DNA of 34,948 bases from DATAEU01 sp046724395 (GCA_046724395.1 JBKOWM010000172.1:1-34948); one strand, 5' to 3'. Counted from the stretch's first letter, positions 7,292-16,025 are shown. Notes: generated by a model from the letters alone, not told the origin. Made by a program: numbers and translations.

Positions 7292-7783
7292 TCAGGACGT
7301 GCGTTCGAGTGCCGCGGCGGCGAGAGCCGTCGACACGGCATCCTCCGGCGTGGACGCTTCGACGAACGCCTCGACGCGGCCGCCGCGCTTCGACAGCTCC
7401 CACGTCCCCAGGCCGACCACGGGCTTGCCCATCTTCAGTGCGAGCGCGATCTCCGAAAGCGTCCCGAACTCGCCTCCGATGGCGATGACCGCGTCTGCCG
7501 ACCGCACGACGATCGCGTTTCTAGCCTCGCCCATCCCCGTCGCGACGGCCACCGTGAGGAAGGGGTTCGCTTCGGCGCGGTCCATCGTCGGCAGGATTCC
7601 CACGGAGGTACCGCCCTCTGCGGCGCAGCCGCCTGCGGCCGCCTCCATCAGCCCCCCGAGTCCGCCGCAGACAAGGACGGCGCCGTTGCGGGCGATTAGC
7701 CGGCCGACCTGCTCACCGAGGGCGTGCTCGGCCGGCGTCGCCGCAGACGGGCCGACGACGGCGACGTATACCGCTCGCGTCAT
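7292..7783 (-). CDS. TIGR00725 family protein (LOG/lysine decarboxylase-like Rossmann fold)
   Basis: A 163-residue protein with a nucleotide-binding Rossmann-like fold. VCGGLGGLMEAAAGG (about residues 37-51) and IGGEFGTLSE (about 101-110) correspond to the family's GG-G-GxM-A and PGGxGTxxE-type motifs. The wider LOG family cleaves cytokinin-riboside monophosphates (phosphoribohydrolase), while TIGR00725 members are shorter and undefined. The ATG at 7783 overlaps the helicase stop (ATGA, 7780-7783), so it is the second gene of an operon and likely translationally coupled to the helicase. That pairing hints at a nucleotide-salvage or DNA-repair setting, but this is inference. Confidence 0.85.
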   Translation of the reverse strand: MTRAVYVAVVGPSAATPAEHALGEQVGRLIARNGAVLVCGGLGGLMEAAAGGCAAEGGTSVGILPTMDRAEANPFLTVAVATGMGEARNAIVVRSADAVIAIGGEFGTLSEIALALKMGKPVVGLGTWELSKRGGRVEAFVEASTPEDAVSTALAAAALERTS

Positions 7784-10041
7784 CCCCAGGCCTCTCCGAG
7801 GATCGCCGCGAGGAGGGCCGCGGCGCCCGCCTTGTCGAGCGGCTCGTTCCCGTTGCCGCACTTGGGCGACTGGACGCACGACGGGCATCCCGTCGAGCAC
7901 GCGCACCCGCGGACGGTCTCGAGCGTCGCGCGCAATAGGCGCGAGGACTGGCGAAAACCTCGCTCGGCGATTCCGGCGCCGCCCTGGTAGCCGTCGTAGA
8001 TGAAGATCGCGCACGAGCCCGTGTCGGGGTGGAAAGCGGTCGAAACGCCGCCGACGTCCCATCGGTCGCACGTCGCGACGAGCGGCAGCAGGCCGATTGC
8101 GGCGTGCTCGGCGGCGTGTGCCGCACCTGGCAGATCGGCGGCGACGATCGCCGCGCGCGCGATCGTAGCGGTCGGCACGGCCCACCACACGGCCTTGGTC
8201 TGCAGCTCCTGGGTGGGCATCAGGAGAGGCACCACCTCGAGCGTCTCGCCGGTCGCGACGTGCTTGCGCACGAACCCCACGACCTGGTTCGTCACCCGGA
8301 CGGTCCCGTAGAAGGTCGGGACGTCGCCGGTCCTCGATTCCTCGTCGGTGGAGACGACCTCGATGTCGGTCGTATCTCGGGATTGCGTGTAGTAGTCGGG
8401 GTCGACCCGTTCTACGAGCGCCACCCGGGTCGCGAGGTCGAGGTCTCGGACCTGGAACTGCTCGCCCTGGTGCAGGTACACCGCGCCCGGATGCACGTGA
8501 TAGTAGGCGCGGGACTCGTCCACGGTCCCGAGCAGCTCGCCCGTCTCCTCGATGACGATCGAGAACAGGCGGCCGTTCGCGCTGCGGATGTCGACCGCAC
8601 GATGAGGGCTCTGTCGGCCGACGTGGTGCCACGTCCCGCGCCGGCGTGCGAGCCGGCCCCGTCCCTCGAGCCGTTCGACGGCCTCGAGAGCCGGCGACCC
8701 GAAGAACGCGAGTTCCTCCTGCGACAGCGGGTGTTCGCGCGCCGCGCACTCGAGGTGCGGCTCCAGCACGAAGGGGTTCGAGGGATCGACGACCGCGGCC
8801 TCGGCCGGCTTGTCGAACAGGTCGGCCGGATGCTGAACGAGGTACTGGTCGAGCGGGTCGTCTTGCGCCACGAGGACCGCGACCGAAGCCGTCGCTCGTC
8901 GCCCGGCCCTGCCGGCCTGCTGCCACATGGACGCGCGCGTCCCCGGATAGCCCACGAGCACCGCGGCGTCGAGCGACCCGATGTCGATGCCGAGCTCGAG
9001 CGCGTTCGTCGCGGCAACGGCGACGAGCTCGTCGTTCGCGAGCCGTCGCTCGAGGTCGCGCCGCTCTTCCGCTAGGTACCCCGCCCGGTACGACTTGACC
9101 TTGCGCCGCAGCTCGCCCGGCAGTTCTCGTCGCGTGAACTCCGCCAGCAGCTCCGCCGCCCTCCGCGACCGCGCGAATCCGATCGCCTTCACCCCGCTTT
9201 CGACCAGGCGGCTCATGAGGATCGACGCGTCGGTGAGCGCGCTGCGCCGCGCCCCGGTCTCCTCGTCGATCACCGGCGGGTTCCACAAGGCGAAGACCTT
9301 TCCGCCGGCTGGCGCGGCGTCTTCGACGATCGCGTCGAAGGACAGCCCGACGAGCCGCTCCGCGAGCTCGGCGGGGTTGCCGACCGTCGCGCTGGCCAGG
9401 ACGAACCGCGGCTCGCCCCCGTAGTGCGCGACGAGTCGTCTGAGGCGCCGGAGCACCATCGAGACATGCGAGCCGAAGACGCCACGCGCGACGTGTGCCT
9501 CGTCCACGACGACGAGCGACAGCCGCAGGAGGAAGTCGGCCCACCGAGCGTGATCGGGCAGGATGGCCGCGTGGAGCATGTCGGGATTCGTCATGACGAG
9601 GTTGGCGTTGCGGCGGATGAGCGGGCGTTCGGCCTGCGGCGTGTCGCCGTCGTACACGGCGGCCTTGAGGTGGGGAAGTCGAAGCTCTCGCACCTGGCGG
9701 AGCTGGTCGCGGGCGAGCGCCTTCGTCGGAAAGAGGTAGAGCGCTGTGCGCTTGGGATCGGCGAGAACCTCAGCTGCGAAAGCAGTGTTGTAGACGAGCG
9801 TCTTGCCGGACGCGGTACCGGTCGCGATGACCGTGTTCCGGCCGTCGCGAACCAGGTCGAGCGCCCGCGCCTGGTGCTCGTACAGACCCTCGACGCCGAC
9901 GAGCCGGAACCGGTCCACGAGCAGGGAGGGGACGTCGGCTGGAAACGGCCGCGGCGACGGCGCCTGCGCGGGAAGCTCTCGCACGTGGACGAGCGACTCG
10001 TCCTGCGCGAGGGACGCCAGGAACGCTCGCGGATCGTCCAC
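7780..10041 (-). CDS. DEAD/DEAH-box helicase with C-terminal DUF1998 Cys cluster (MrfA/YprA-like)
   Basis: A predicted 753-residue superfamily 2 helicase. It shows Walker A TGTASGKT (residues 74-81), DEAH (180-183), a second RecA domain with ATNALELGIDIGSLD and QQAGRAGRR, and a C-terminal zinc-type cluster with Cys at about 713, 715, 719, 722 and 728 (CACSTGCPSC...C). That layout matches COG1205 and Bacillus MrfA (YprA), a 3'-5' helicase needed for mitomycin crosslink repair with nuclease MrfB. No MrfB-like gene is in the window. The start is uncertain: the frame is open to 10191, overlapping the next gene. I use GTG at 10041, just before the conserved-looking DDPRAFLASL; its ribosome site is weak. 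Confidence 0.9.
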   Translation of the reverse strand: MDDPRAFLASLAQDESLVHVRELPAQAPSPRPFPADVPSLLVDRFRLVGVEGLYEHQARALDLVRDGRNTVIATGTASGKTLVYNTAFAAEVLADPKRTALYLFPTKALARDQLRQVRELRLPHLKAAVYDGDTPQAERPLIRRNANLVMTNPDMLHAAILPDHARWADFLLRLSLVVVDEAHVARGVFGSHVSMVLRRLRRLVAHYGGEPRFVLASATVGNPAELAERLVGLSFDAIVEDAAPAGGKVFALWNPPVIDEETGARRSALTDASILMSRLVESGVKAIGFARSRRAAELLAEFTRRELPGELRRKVKSYRAGYLAEERRDLERRLANDELVAVAATNALELGIDIGSLDAAVLVGYPGTRASMWQQAGRAGRRATASVAVLVAQDDPLDQYLVQHPADLFDKPAEAAVVDPSNPFVLEPHLECAAREHPLSQEELAFFGSPALEAVERLEGRGRLARRRGTWHHVGRQSPHRAVDIRSANGRLFSIVIEETGELLGTVDESRAYYHVHPGAVYLHQGEQFQVRDLDLATRVALVERVDPDYYTQSRDTTDIEVVSTDEESRTGDVPTFYGTVRVTNQVVGFVRKHVATGETLEVVPLLMPTQELQTKAVWWAVPTATIARAAIVAADLPGAAHAAEHAAIGLLPLVATCDRWDVGGVSTAFHPDTGSCAIFIYDGYQGGAGIAERGFRQSSRLLRATLETVRGCACSTGCPSCVQSPKCGNGNEPLDKAGAAALLAAILGEAWG

Positions 10042-10102
10042 ATGGACGATGCTACGCGCTGCTCCGAGGCAGGCCCTAGCCGAGTCGACGACGGTCCGGG
10101 AG

Positions 10103-11470
10103 TCAGCCCGCGCTCGAGCTCGCCGGTCGCCCGGTGTCGCCCGGATCGCGCTCGGAGACGGCGAGGTCGGCGTACCGCGTCCGGAACCCATCCCTCACGA
10201 GTGGACGGACGAGCGTGCGCTCGCGCGCGAAGGTCCACACGCCGAGCAACAGGTAGCCGACCCCCACGACGATGAGCTCGCGTCCTCCGAACGAGTCCGG
10301 GACGATCGCACCGATAACGAACTGGGCCCAGAAGAGGCCAAAGAGCAGCATCGCTTCGCGCGTCGTGATCGAGAGCGTCACCAGGACGGCCAGCGCGAAG
10401 AACGACTGGGCGGCGGTCAGGAACAGCTCCTCGCGCTGATGGGCGTCGATCGGCAGACCGTGGAGGCCGGCGGCGCCGATGGTGAACACGATCGGAAGCG
10501 TCCCGACGAGCAGCGTCCACTGATTCACCTTCGAGGAGACAAGCGTCCCGAGGCCGGCGTTGGTGTTCAGCCGCCATGCGTAGAGCGCGGCGACGAGCAG
10601 CTCGGGCGCCTCGGACGCCAGCGGTGCGAGCCACTGGACGAGCAGGAACTCGCTGATCCCGGCCTCCTCGCCGGTCGCGACGAGGGCTTCGGCGAACCGC
10701 TCCGCGCACAGCAGGATGATCGCGGCGGCGAAGACGAACATGCCGATGACCGCGGTGCGGCGGCCCGTCTTCGGGAAGCTCCCGACGTACCGAGCGGGCC
10801 CGACGAGGTGCGGTTCCTCGGCTGGGGCGCGTGAGACGCGCCACGTGTACGCGGAGAAGATCCCGATGAGGATCACGCCGTCCGCGATCGTGATCGACGA
10901 CTTCAGCGGAAGCGTCAGCGAGTACAGCGTCGCGAGCCCGAGGAACGACACCTCGACCGAGTGCGACCGCTCCAGGCGAACGGATGTGAGCCGGGTCCCG
11001 CGCACGCGGCTTCGCCACCACGCGATGAAGACGACCATCGACCAGCCGATGCCGATGAGGAGCCGGTTCGCTCCCGTCATGTTCGCCAGCGCGAGTGAGC
11101 AGGCGCTGGCCCTGTCGGCTGCGGCATCGGCCGCGGACCGGCATGCCTCACCGTATTCCTGCACCGCCTGACCGCCCTTGAGCGCGAACACCATGTCGAC
11201 GGCGTACTCGGGCAGGACGGCGATCAGAGCGAGCACGGCGATGGCCAGCCCGGCCGAGATGTCCAGCTGTGCGACCTCGGCCGCCCACGACAGCAAGAAC
11301 GCCGCGCCGACGATCGCCAGGCCGAAGAGGAGCGCCGCGATCGGCTCGCTCACTTGACCGCCGGTCAATCGCAGGACGAGCGCGGGGACCGCGGCGAGGA
11401 TCGCCAGAGCGAGCGCCGTACGTTGGCGTGAGGGACGCGCCTGCCCGATGTCCTCTCGAAGGGTCGTCAC
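10103..11470 (-). CDS. CaCA-superfamily cation exchanger under Mn-riboswitch control
   Basis: A predicted 455-residue membrane exchanger with the two inverted Na/Ca-exchanger halves. Alpha-1 shows LPEYA (residues 86-90) and ANMTGAN (129-135). Alpha-2 shows SEAPE (286-290) and KVNQW (314-318). These acidic and amide residues form the ion site in the family. The loop before ANMTGAN has three Cys (about 110 and 124 among them) and is unusual. I choose GTG at 11470 because AGGAGGAG lies 9-11 nt upstream and because the nearby in-frame ATG (11497) touches the 3' side of the riboswitch. The riboswitch implies induction by Mn2+, so Mn2+ (or Mn2+/Ca2+) efflux is the likely role. It is divergent from a second CaCA gene. 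Confidence 0.88.
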   Translation of the reverse strand: MTTLREDIGQARPSRQRTALALAILAAVPALVLRLTGGQVSEPIAALLFGLAIVGAAFLLSWAAEVAQLDISAGLAIAVLALIAVLPEYAVDMVFALKGGQAVQEYGEACRSAADAAADRASACSLALANMTGANRLLIGIGWSMVVFIAWWRSRVRGTRLTSVRLERSHSVEVSFLGLATLYSLTLPLKSSITIADGVILIGIFSAYTWRVSRAPAEEPHLVGPARYVGSFPKTGRRTAVIGMFVFAAAIILLCAERFAEALVATGEEAGISEFLLVQWLAPLASEAPELLVAALYAWRLNTNAGLGTLVSSKVNQWTLLVGTLPIVFTIGAAGLHGLPIDAHQREELFLTAAQSFFALAVLVTLSITTREAMLLFGLFWAQFVIGAIVPDSFGGRELIVVGVGYLLLGVWTFARERTLVRPLVRDGFRTRYADLAVSERDPGDTGRPASSSAG

Positions 11471-11499
11471 CGGTCGAAGCTCCTCCTCAGCCTGCATCA

Positions 11500-11628
11500 G
11501 GCCGAAGGTCTCGTCCTCGGCCGGCCAGGTCGCGCTCGGCGAGCCTCGCTGCGCGAGGGACGCGGGCGGGTCGCGTGTGCGGCCGTGATGACGCCCGGGT
11601 CCGCTTGGGACTACTCCCCTTCGTGCCC
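11500..11628 (-). ncRNA. yybP-ykoY (Mn2+) riboswitch
   Basis: On the minus strand the diagnostic GGGGAGUA lies at 11619-11612, GUCAUCACGG near 11593-11584, and GAGACC at 11512-11507. Helices support it. P1 pairs GGC-A-CGAAGG (11627-11618) with CCUUCGGCC (11508-11500), with one bulged A. GUCC/GGAC forms a short hairpin right after GGGGAGUA, CGGGCG pairs with CGCCCG, and CCUCGC-GCA-GCGAGG forms another hairpin. The conserved strings and the closing P1 are those I recall for the yybP-ykoY class, which binds Mn2+ and turns on efflux genes. A ribosome site and the GTG of the exchanger follow within 30 nt, so control of translation start is plausible. Confidence 0.85.
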
Positions 11629-11789
11629 GGTCAGCGTAACAGGACGCGGACGGCACTCGGATCGGGGAGGCTCGTACGACAGGCGATCGACGCACGTGCG
11701 CCACGGCCTCCGCGTCCCGGCTCGCTCAACGAGCCCGAGCGGCGTCCGCCCGGGCGGTCACGTCGGGGGAATGCGAGGATACGCGGCCG
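11629..11789. other. Rest of the intergenic region between the two CaCA genes
   Basis: About 160 bp between the riboswitch 5' end and the second exchanger. It must hold the riboswitch promoter (leftward) and the promoter of the rightward gene, but I see no convincing -10/-35. A GGGGAGG string on the plus strand near 11664 resembles the riboswitch core only superficially. Confidence 0.4.
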
Positions 11790-12824
11790 ATGGCGCTCGC
11801 GATCCTGGTGGTGTCGCTGTTCGTGATTCTCGCCGGCGCGGAGCTGTTCACGAACGGCGTCGAGTGGATCGGCGAGGCGTTCGGGCTCTCGGAAGGGGCC
11901 GTCGGGAGCGTGCTCGCCGCCGTGGGAACGGCGCTGCCCGAGACGCTCTTGCCGATCGTCGCCATCCTTTCCGGGCACGCGGCCGGCCAGGAGATCGGAG
12001 TGGGTGCGATCCTCGGCGCTCCTTTCATGCTCACGACGCTGGCGATGTTCGTTCTCGGTGTAGCGACGCTGATCTTCGCGCGCCGGCGCGGCCGCGCCAC
12101 GGATCTCCACGGCGACCGCGCGGTTCTTCAGCAGGATCTCGGCTACTTCCTCGTGATGTACGCGCTCGCCGTCGCCGCGGGACTCGTCCAGCTGCGCCTG
12201 CTTCACTGGTTGCTCGCGCTCGTGCTGATGGTCGGCTATGTCTTCTACGTCAGGCGGCATCTCCGCGGGCCCGTCGCGTCCGAACTCGAGGATGAGGCCG
12301 CGACCGAGATCCAGCCGCTCCACGTCTGGCGGTGGCTTCGACGAATCGGCCTCTCGCTCGAGCCGTGGTCGAAGGCGGCCCCGGTTTGGCCGACCTTCGT
12401 CCAGGTCGTCCTGGCGCTGGCGGTAATCGTCGGCGGCGCGAGGCTGTTCGTCTCGGCCGTCAACACGCTCGGTGAGCGCCTCGGCATCTCGCACCTGGTG
12501 TTCGCACTTCTGCTCGCGCCGATCGCCACGGAGCTGCCCGAGAAGTTCAACAGCGTGATCTGGGTTCGCAGGAACAAGGACACGCTGGCGCTCGGCAACA
12601 TGACCGGCGCGATGGTGTTCCAGTCGTCGTTCCCTGTGAGCGTCGGGCTCCTGCTCACGCCGTGGAGGCTCGCCGGTGCGGGGCTCGTCGCCGCGTGCAT
12701 CGCTCTGACGGCGGGAACGGTCCTCTACACGACGGTGCGTTTCCGCGGACGGCTCGGCGCCCGGTTGCTGCTGGGACAGGGTCTGCTCTACGCGGCGTAT
12801 GTCGCGTACGTGCTGGCTCGCTGA
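11790..12824 (+). CDS. CaCA-superfamily sodium/calcium exchanger protein
   Basis: A 344-residue membrane protein with two Na_Ca_ex repeats. Alpha-1 is GTALPET (residues 46-52) with GVGAILGAPFM (71-80 region). Alpha-2 is ATELPEK (246-252) with LGNMTGAMVFQ (268-278 region). The Glu of each LPE motif is the expected cation ligand. The central cytosolic loop (about 155-200) is short, as in prokaryotic exchangers. It starts at ATG with no strong Shine-Dalgarno. It is only distantly similar to the divergent exchanger at 10103, so the two are not a recent duplication. It probably exports Ca2+ or another divalent cation in exchange for Na+ or H+. It ends 12 bp from the convergent LCP gene. Confidence 0.9.
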   Translation: MALAILVVSLFVILAGAELFTNGVEWIGEAFGLSEGAVGSVLAAVGTALPETLLPIVAILSGHAAGQEIGVGAILGAPFMLTTLAMFVLGVATLIFARRRGRATDLHGDRAVLQQDLGYFLVMYALAVAAGLVQLRLLHWLLALVLMVGYVFYVRRHLRGPVASELEDEAATEIQPLHVWRWLRRIGLSLEPWSKAAPVWPTFVQVVLALAVIVGGARLFVSAVNTLGERLGISHLVFALLLAPIATELPEKFNSVIWVRRNKDTLALGNMTGAMVFQSSFPVSVGLLLTPWRLAGAGLVAACIALTAGTVLYTTVRFRGRLGARLLLGQGLLYAAYVAYVLAR

Positions 12825-12836
12825 CCGGGTGCGCGA

Positions 12837-13802
12837 TTAGCCGCCGAGCAGCGACTGGTTGGGGCTGGGCGGGATGTTCTTCTTCGAAAGGACGCCGTCT
12901 TTGGCCAGGTCTTCGAAGATCGCGGATCCCGCGGACGAAATGTTCACGATCGACTGGTTGCCCGACATCGAGATCGAGCCGGGCACGACGACGTTGACGA
13001 CGTGCTTCGGGTTGATCGTCGAGGCGGTGAACGCGAGCGACAGCAGCTGATCGATGGGGACATCCGTCTGGAGGTTGCGGAGTCCCGCGCCGATCCACGT
13101 GAGCAACCGGCTCGGGTCCTTGCGAAACTCCTTGCGGAACTGTGCGAGGGAGGCGGTCACCAGCCGTCCTTGGTTCTCGGACCGCCCGAAGTCTCCCTGG
13201 GGAAGGCTGTGGCGGTCGCGCGCGAACGCGAGGGCCTGTCCGCCGTCGAGCTCCTGCGCCCCCGGCTCGAAGTCCGCCCCCGAGAACGAGTCGTGCATCG
13301 AGAAGGGAACGTCGACGGTCAACCCCCCGATCCCGTTGATCATGCCCTGAAACCCCTGAAACGACGTGAGCGCCCAGTAGTCCAGCGTGATCCCGGTCAG
13401 CTCCTCGACCGTGCGAACGGCCAGGGCAGTCCCGCCGTAAAACATCGCGGTGTTGATCTTGTCGGTCCCGTGGTCGGGGATCGGCACGTACAGGTCCCGC
13501 GGGAAGCCGACGATTGTGGCGCGGTGCTTCGCGGGATTGATCGCCAGGATGTGGATCGAGTCCGTTCGCTCCCGGTCGACGGGCTCGCCCGGGCGGGCGT
13601 CGGAGCCGAGCAGCAGGACGAAGAGCGGCGTAGTGCCGTCGAGCGCGGGTACGTACCCCGCGTGCGCCCGGCCGATCTCGATCGTCGGCGACGCGCTCTG
13701 GGCGTTCGCGACGGTGCGGGTCGGGAGGCTTCCGACCAGCGTTCCCGCCGTCCAGGCGAAGAGCGCCAGCAGCGCGATCCGGCCGCGCCGCGTGATGGTC
13801 AC
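12837..13802 (-). CDS. LCP (LytR-CpsA-Psr) family cell-wall ligase
   Basis: A 321-residue extracytoplasmic enzyme anchored by one N-terminal helix (residues 7-25). The LCP domain is complete: LLLGSDAR (Asp68), RERTDSI (Arg79, Asp81), GFPRDLYVPIPD (Arg102, Asp103), DKINTAMFYGG (Lys115), ARDRHSLPQGDFGRSENQ (Arg195-Arg197, Asp204, Arg207, Gln211). LCP enzymes transfer undecaprenyl-phosphate-linked glycopolymers (in Actinomycetota, arabinogalactan or teichoic-acid-like polymers) to peptidoglycan, and the Arg/Asp residues bind the pyrophosphate and Mg2+. There is no C-terminal LytR_C domain. Its GTG start overlaps the upstream gene's stop (GTGA), which indicates coupled translation. Confidence 0.93.
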   Translation of the reverse strand: MTITRRGRIALLALFAWTAGTLVGSLPTRTVANAQSASPTIEIGRAHAGYVPALDGTTPLFVLLLGSDARPGEPVDRERTDSIHILAINPAKHRATIVGFPRDLYVPIPDHGTDKINTAMFYGGTALAVRTVEELTGITLDYWALTSFQGFQGMINGIGGLTVDVPFSMHDSFSGADFEPGAQELDGGQALAFARDRHSLPQGDFGRSENQGRLVTASLAQFRKEFRKDPSRLLTWIGAGLRNLQTDVPIDQLLSLAFTASTINPKHVVNVVVPGSISMSGNQSIVNISSAGSAIFEDLAKDGVLSKKNIPPSPNQSLLGG

Positions 13803-14494
13803 GAGGACACCGCCGACGCGCCGCTCGCGGCGGAGGCCGACGGCTTCGGCTCACGCAGCTGATCCTTGCGGCGCACGCTGAACGAGTACACCTGCCACCC
13901 GTCGCCGGCGTGTTGCAGGAAATACTGCCCGGAGCTGTGGAAGAGCATCAGCCGTCCGTCCTTGCGCGTCCCGACCGCCGAGAACCGGACGATGGCGACG
14001 GCCGTGGCGACGGCGTTGTTGTCGTTCAGCAACACCTTGACCTGGATCCGGCCCTTCGGCTTGGCGATCGTCGCGAACGCGTCGCCGCCGGCGCCGGCCG
14101 TGAGCGTCGCGCCGTCCTGCTGAGCCGCCCCCGCCGCCGAGTCCGCGAACAGCGGCCACACCTCGTCGTAGGACCCCTCGCGCCAGTTCGCCGGGTCGAG
14201 GAACGCCTCCGTGTAGAGCGTGTCGAGCGTCGATGTGATGCCCGTCGCAGCGGTCTTCGCGCTCGTTGGGACCTGCTTCTTCTCCTCCGCTTTGACCGAA
14301 ACGGCCGTGGTCCGGCCCTGCGAGAAGTCGAACGCGGGGATCGTTTCGTCCGGTCCCGAGCTCAGGATCCCGCCACCGCCACCGCCTCGGAACAACAGGA
14401 AGGCGCCCACGCCGAGAACGACGAGGGCTGCGGGGATCCACACCACGGGCGACAGGTTCCGAGCGGGAGCCGGTCGATGACGGCCTTCTGCCAA
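13799..14494 (-). CDS. Hypothetical membrane-anchored extracytoplasmic protein coupled to LCP
   Basis: A predicted 231-residue protein: a basic N-terminus, one transmembrane helix (about residues 14-34, SPVVWIPAALVVLGVGAFLLF), a Gly-rich hinge (GGGGGG), then an outside domain. The outer part contains FDFSQGRTTAVSV, LYTEAFLDPANWREGSYDEVWPLFAD and a beta-rich end (VRFSAVGTRKDGRLMLFHSSGQYFLQHAGDGWQVYSFSV). That pattern resembles NTF2/SnoaL-like or Mce-associated cone folds, but I do not recognise a family. It starts at TTG (14494) without a clear ribosome site, so the start is uncertain. The GTGA overlap with the LCP gene suggests the two act together at the cell wall (inference). Confidence 0.65.
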   Translation of the reverse strand: MAEGRHRPAPARNLSPVVWIPAALVVLGVGAFLLFRGGGGGGILSSGPDETIPAFDFSQGRTTAVSVKAEEKKQVPTSAKTAATGITSTLDTLYTEAFLDPANWREGSYDEVWPLFADSAAGAAQQDGATLTAGAGGDAFATIAKPKGRIQVKVLLNDNNAVATAVAIVRFSAVGTRKDGRLMLFHSSGQYFLQHAGDGWQVYSFSVRRKDQLREPKPSASAASGASAVSS

Positions 14495-14633
14495 AGCGCG
14501 CAGAGGTTACCGACGGCCGCTTCGATTCACAACCTTCGTTTCTATTATCGGGGAAGCGGTTGCCGGGTTACGATGGCGTCGTTCGGCGATCACGGTGCGC
14601 CGGGAAGTCTGGTCGGCACGGAGGTCGTTTCGC
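14495..14633. promoter_or_regulatory. Divergent promoter region, LCP operon / nhaA
   Basis: A relatively A/T-rich patch (about 14520-14550) contains TATTAT (14543-14548) as a possible plus-strand -10 for nhaA, but no consensus -35 at 17 bp. GGAGG at 14620-14624 is the nhaA ribosome site. Confidence 0.35.
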
Positions 14634-15974
14634 GTGTCGAGCAGCGGGCCCAGCGACGCCGACGGCGGAATCACGCTGCCGTGGTCGCGGACGAACCGCC
14701 GCGTCCCCCGCCGCGTCGTTCAACCTCTCCAGGCGTTCCTGCAGCAGGAGACCTCGAGCGCCGCACTGCTCATCGGCGCGGCCATCATGGGGCTCATCTG
14801 GGCGAACTCGCCCTGGAGCGCCTCGTACGACCGGCTGTGGTCCACGCATCTGTCGATCGGCGTCGGCTCCGCCTCCATCGACCTCGAGCTGCGGCGATGG
14901 ATCAACGACGGGTTGATGTCGTTGTTCTTTCTGGTCGTTGGGCTGGAGATCAAGCGCGAGTTCGTGACGGGAGAGCTTCGCCGTCCGCGCGAGCGGATCC
15001 TGCCCGTCGCCGCCGCCATAGGCGGCATGGTCGTCCCCGCCCTGCTGTATCTGGCGGTGGTGGGGGGCGAGGGCCGCGAGGGATGGGGTATCGCGATGCC
15101 GACCGATATCGCGCTCGCCCTAGGCGTGCTCGCGATCGCCGGGCGGCGGGCCCCACCTGGGATGAAGGCGTTCCTGCTCACCCTTGCGATCGTCGACGAT
15201 CTCGGGAGCATCGTCGTCATCGCCGTGGCCTACACCGGCGAGGTCGACTGGCCGGCCCTTGGCATCGCCGTGCTCGTCGTCGTGCTGATCGCCCTGCTGC
15301 AACGAATCGAGGTCCGCGCCGCGTTCGCGTACGTAGCGCTCGGCCTCGTTTTGTGGGCGGCCCTCGAGCTCTCCGGTGTCTCGCCGACGCTGGCTGGAGT
15401 GGTCGTCGGCCTGCTGGTGCCGGCCGTCGCACCGCACCGGCCGAGGGCCGTGAGCGCCGAGGCACATCGCATCGCGGACGAGACGACGGACGATCCGAAT
15501 CCGCCCGACGCCGACGCGCCGCAGTGGCTGCGCCTCGCGTGGCTGTCGCGCGAGGCGGTATCGCCGCTCGCACGTGCGGAGCGGCTGCTCCACCCCTGGA
15601 CGAGCGCCGTCGTCCTGCCGCTGTTCGCGCTCGCGAACGCCGGCGTCGCCCTCGCACCCTCGGCGGTCGCGGCAGCGCTGTCGAGCAGCATCGCGCTCGG
15701 GATCGTCCTCGCCCGAATCGTCGGGAAACCCGCCGGCATCGTGATCGCGTCGGCGATCGCGGTTCGGCTCGGGGCGCGGATGCCGGTGGGTGTCCGGCTC
15801 CGCCACGTCGCGGCCGTGGGCGCCGCGGCCGGCGTGCCGTTCGCCGTCTCCCTGTACGTGGCACAACTCGCCCTGCCGCCCGTGCTCGTGTATCGCGCGA
15901 CGATCGCGGTGTTGATCGCGGCTCTCGTCGCGGGTGTCGTCGGCGCTGGGATGATTCGGTGGGCGACGCGGTGA
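14634..15974 (+). CDS. nhaA: Na+/H+ antiporter NhaA
   Basis: A 446-residue inner-membrane antiporter that exports Na+ (or Li+) in exchange for protons. The ion-binding aspartates are in place: PTDIALALG (Asp158, equivalent to E. coli Asp133) and LAIVDDLGSI (Asp188-Asp189, equivalent to Asp163-Asp164). The late helix has the expected Lys in RIVGKPAGI. About 12 hydrophobic helices cover residues 43-440, and a cytosolic insert rich in Asp/Pro (around 285-305) follows the sixth or seventh helix. The GTG at 14634 is chosen because GGAGG is 9 nt upstream; the same frame is open to a GTG at 14595. It lies upstream of the H+-pyrophosphatase, which could help supply the proton gradient it uses. Confidence 0.95.
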   Translation: MSSSGPSDADGGITLPWSRTNRRVPRRVVQPLQAFLQQETSSAALLIGAAIMGLIWANSPWSASYDRLWSTHLSIGVGSASIDLELRRWINDGLMSLFFLVVGLEIKREFVTGELRRPRERILPVAAAIGGMVVPALLYLAVVGGEGREGWGIAMPTDIALALGVLAIAGRRAPPGMKAFLLTLAIVDDLGSIVVIAVAYTGEVDWPALGIAVLVVVLIALLQRIEVRAAFAYVALGLVLWAALELSGVSPTLAGVVVGLLVPAVAPHRPRAVSAEAHRIADETTDDPNPPDADAPQWLRLAWLSREAVSPLARAERLLHPWTSAVVLPLFALANAGVALAPSAVAAALSSSIALGIVLARIVGKPAGIVIASAIAVRLGARMPVGVRLRHVAAVGAAAGVPFAVSLYVAQLALPPVLVYRATIAVLIAALVAGVVGAGMIRWATR

Positions 15975-16025
15975 CCCGTCGACCGGCCCGCGGACGGCGA
16001 CCCCTCCGCACGGGCGCCGAGTACC

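Noticed and set aside
11629..11789. A second yybP-ykoY riboswitch for the rightward CaCA gene
   Set aside because: Only a GGGGAGG string is present; the GUA, GUCA-type and GAGACC elements and a closing helix are missing.
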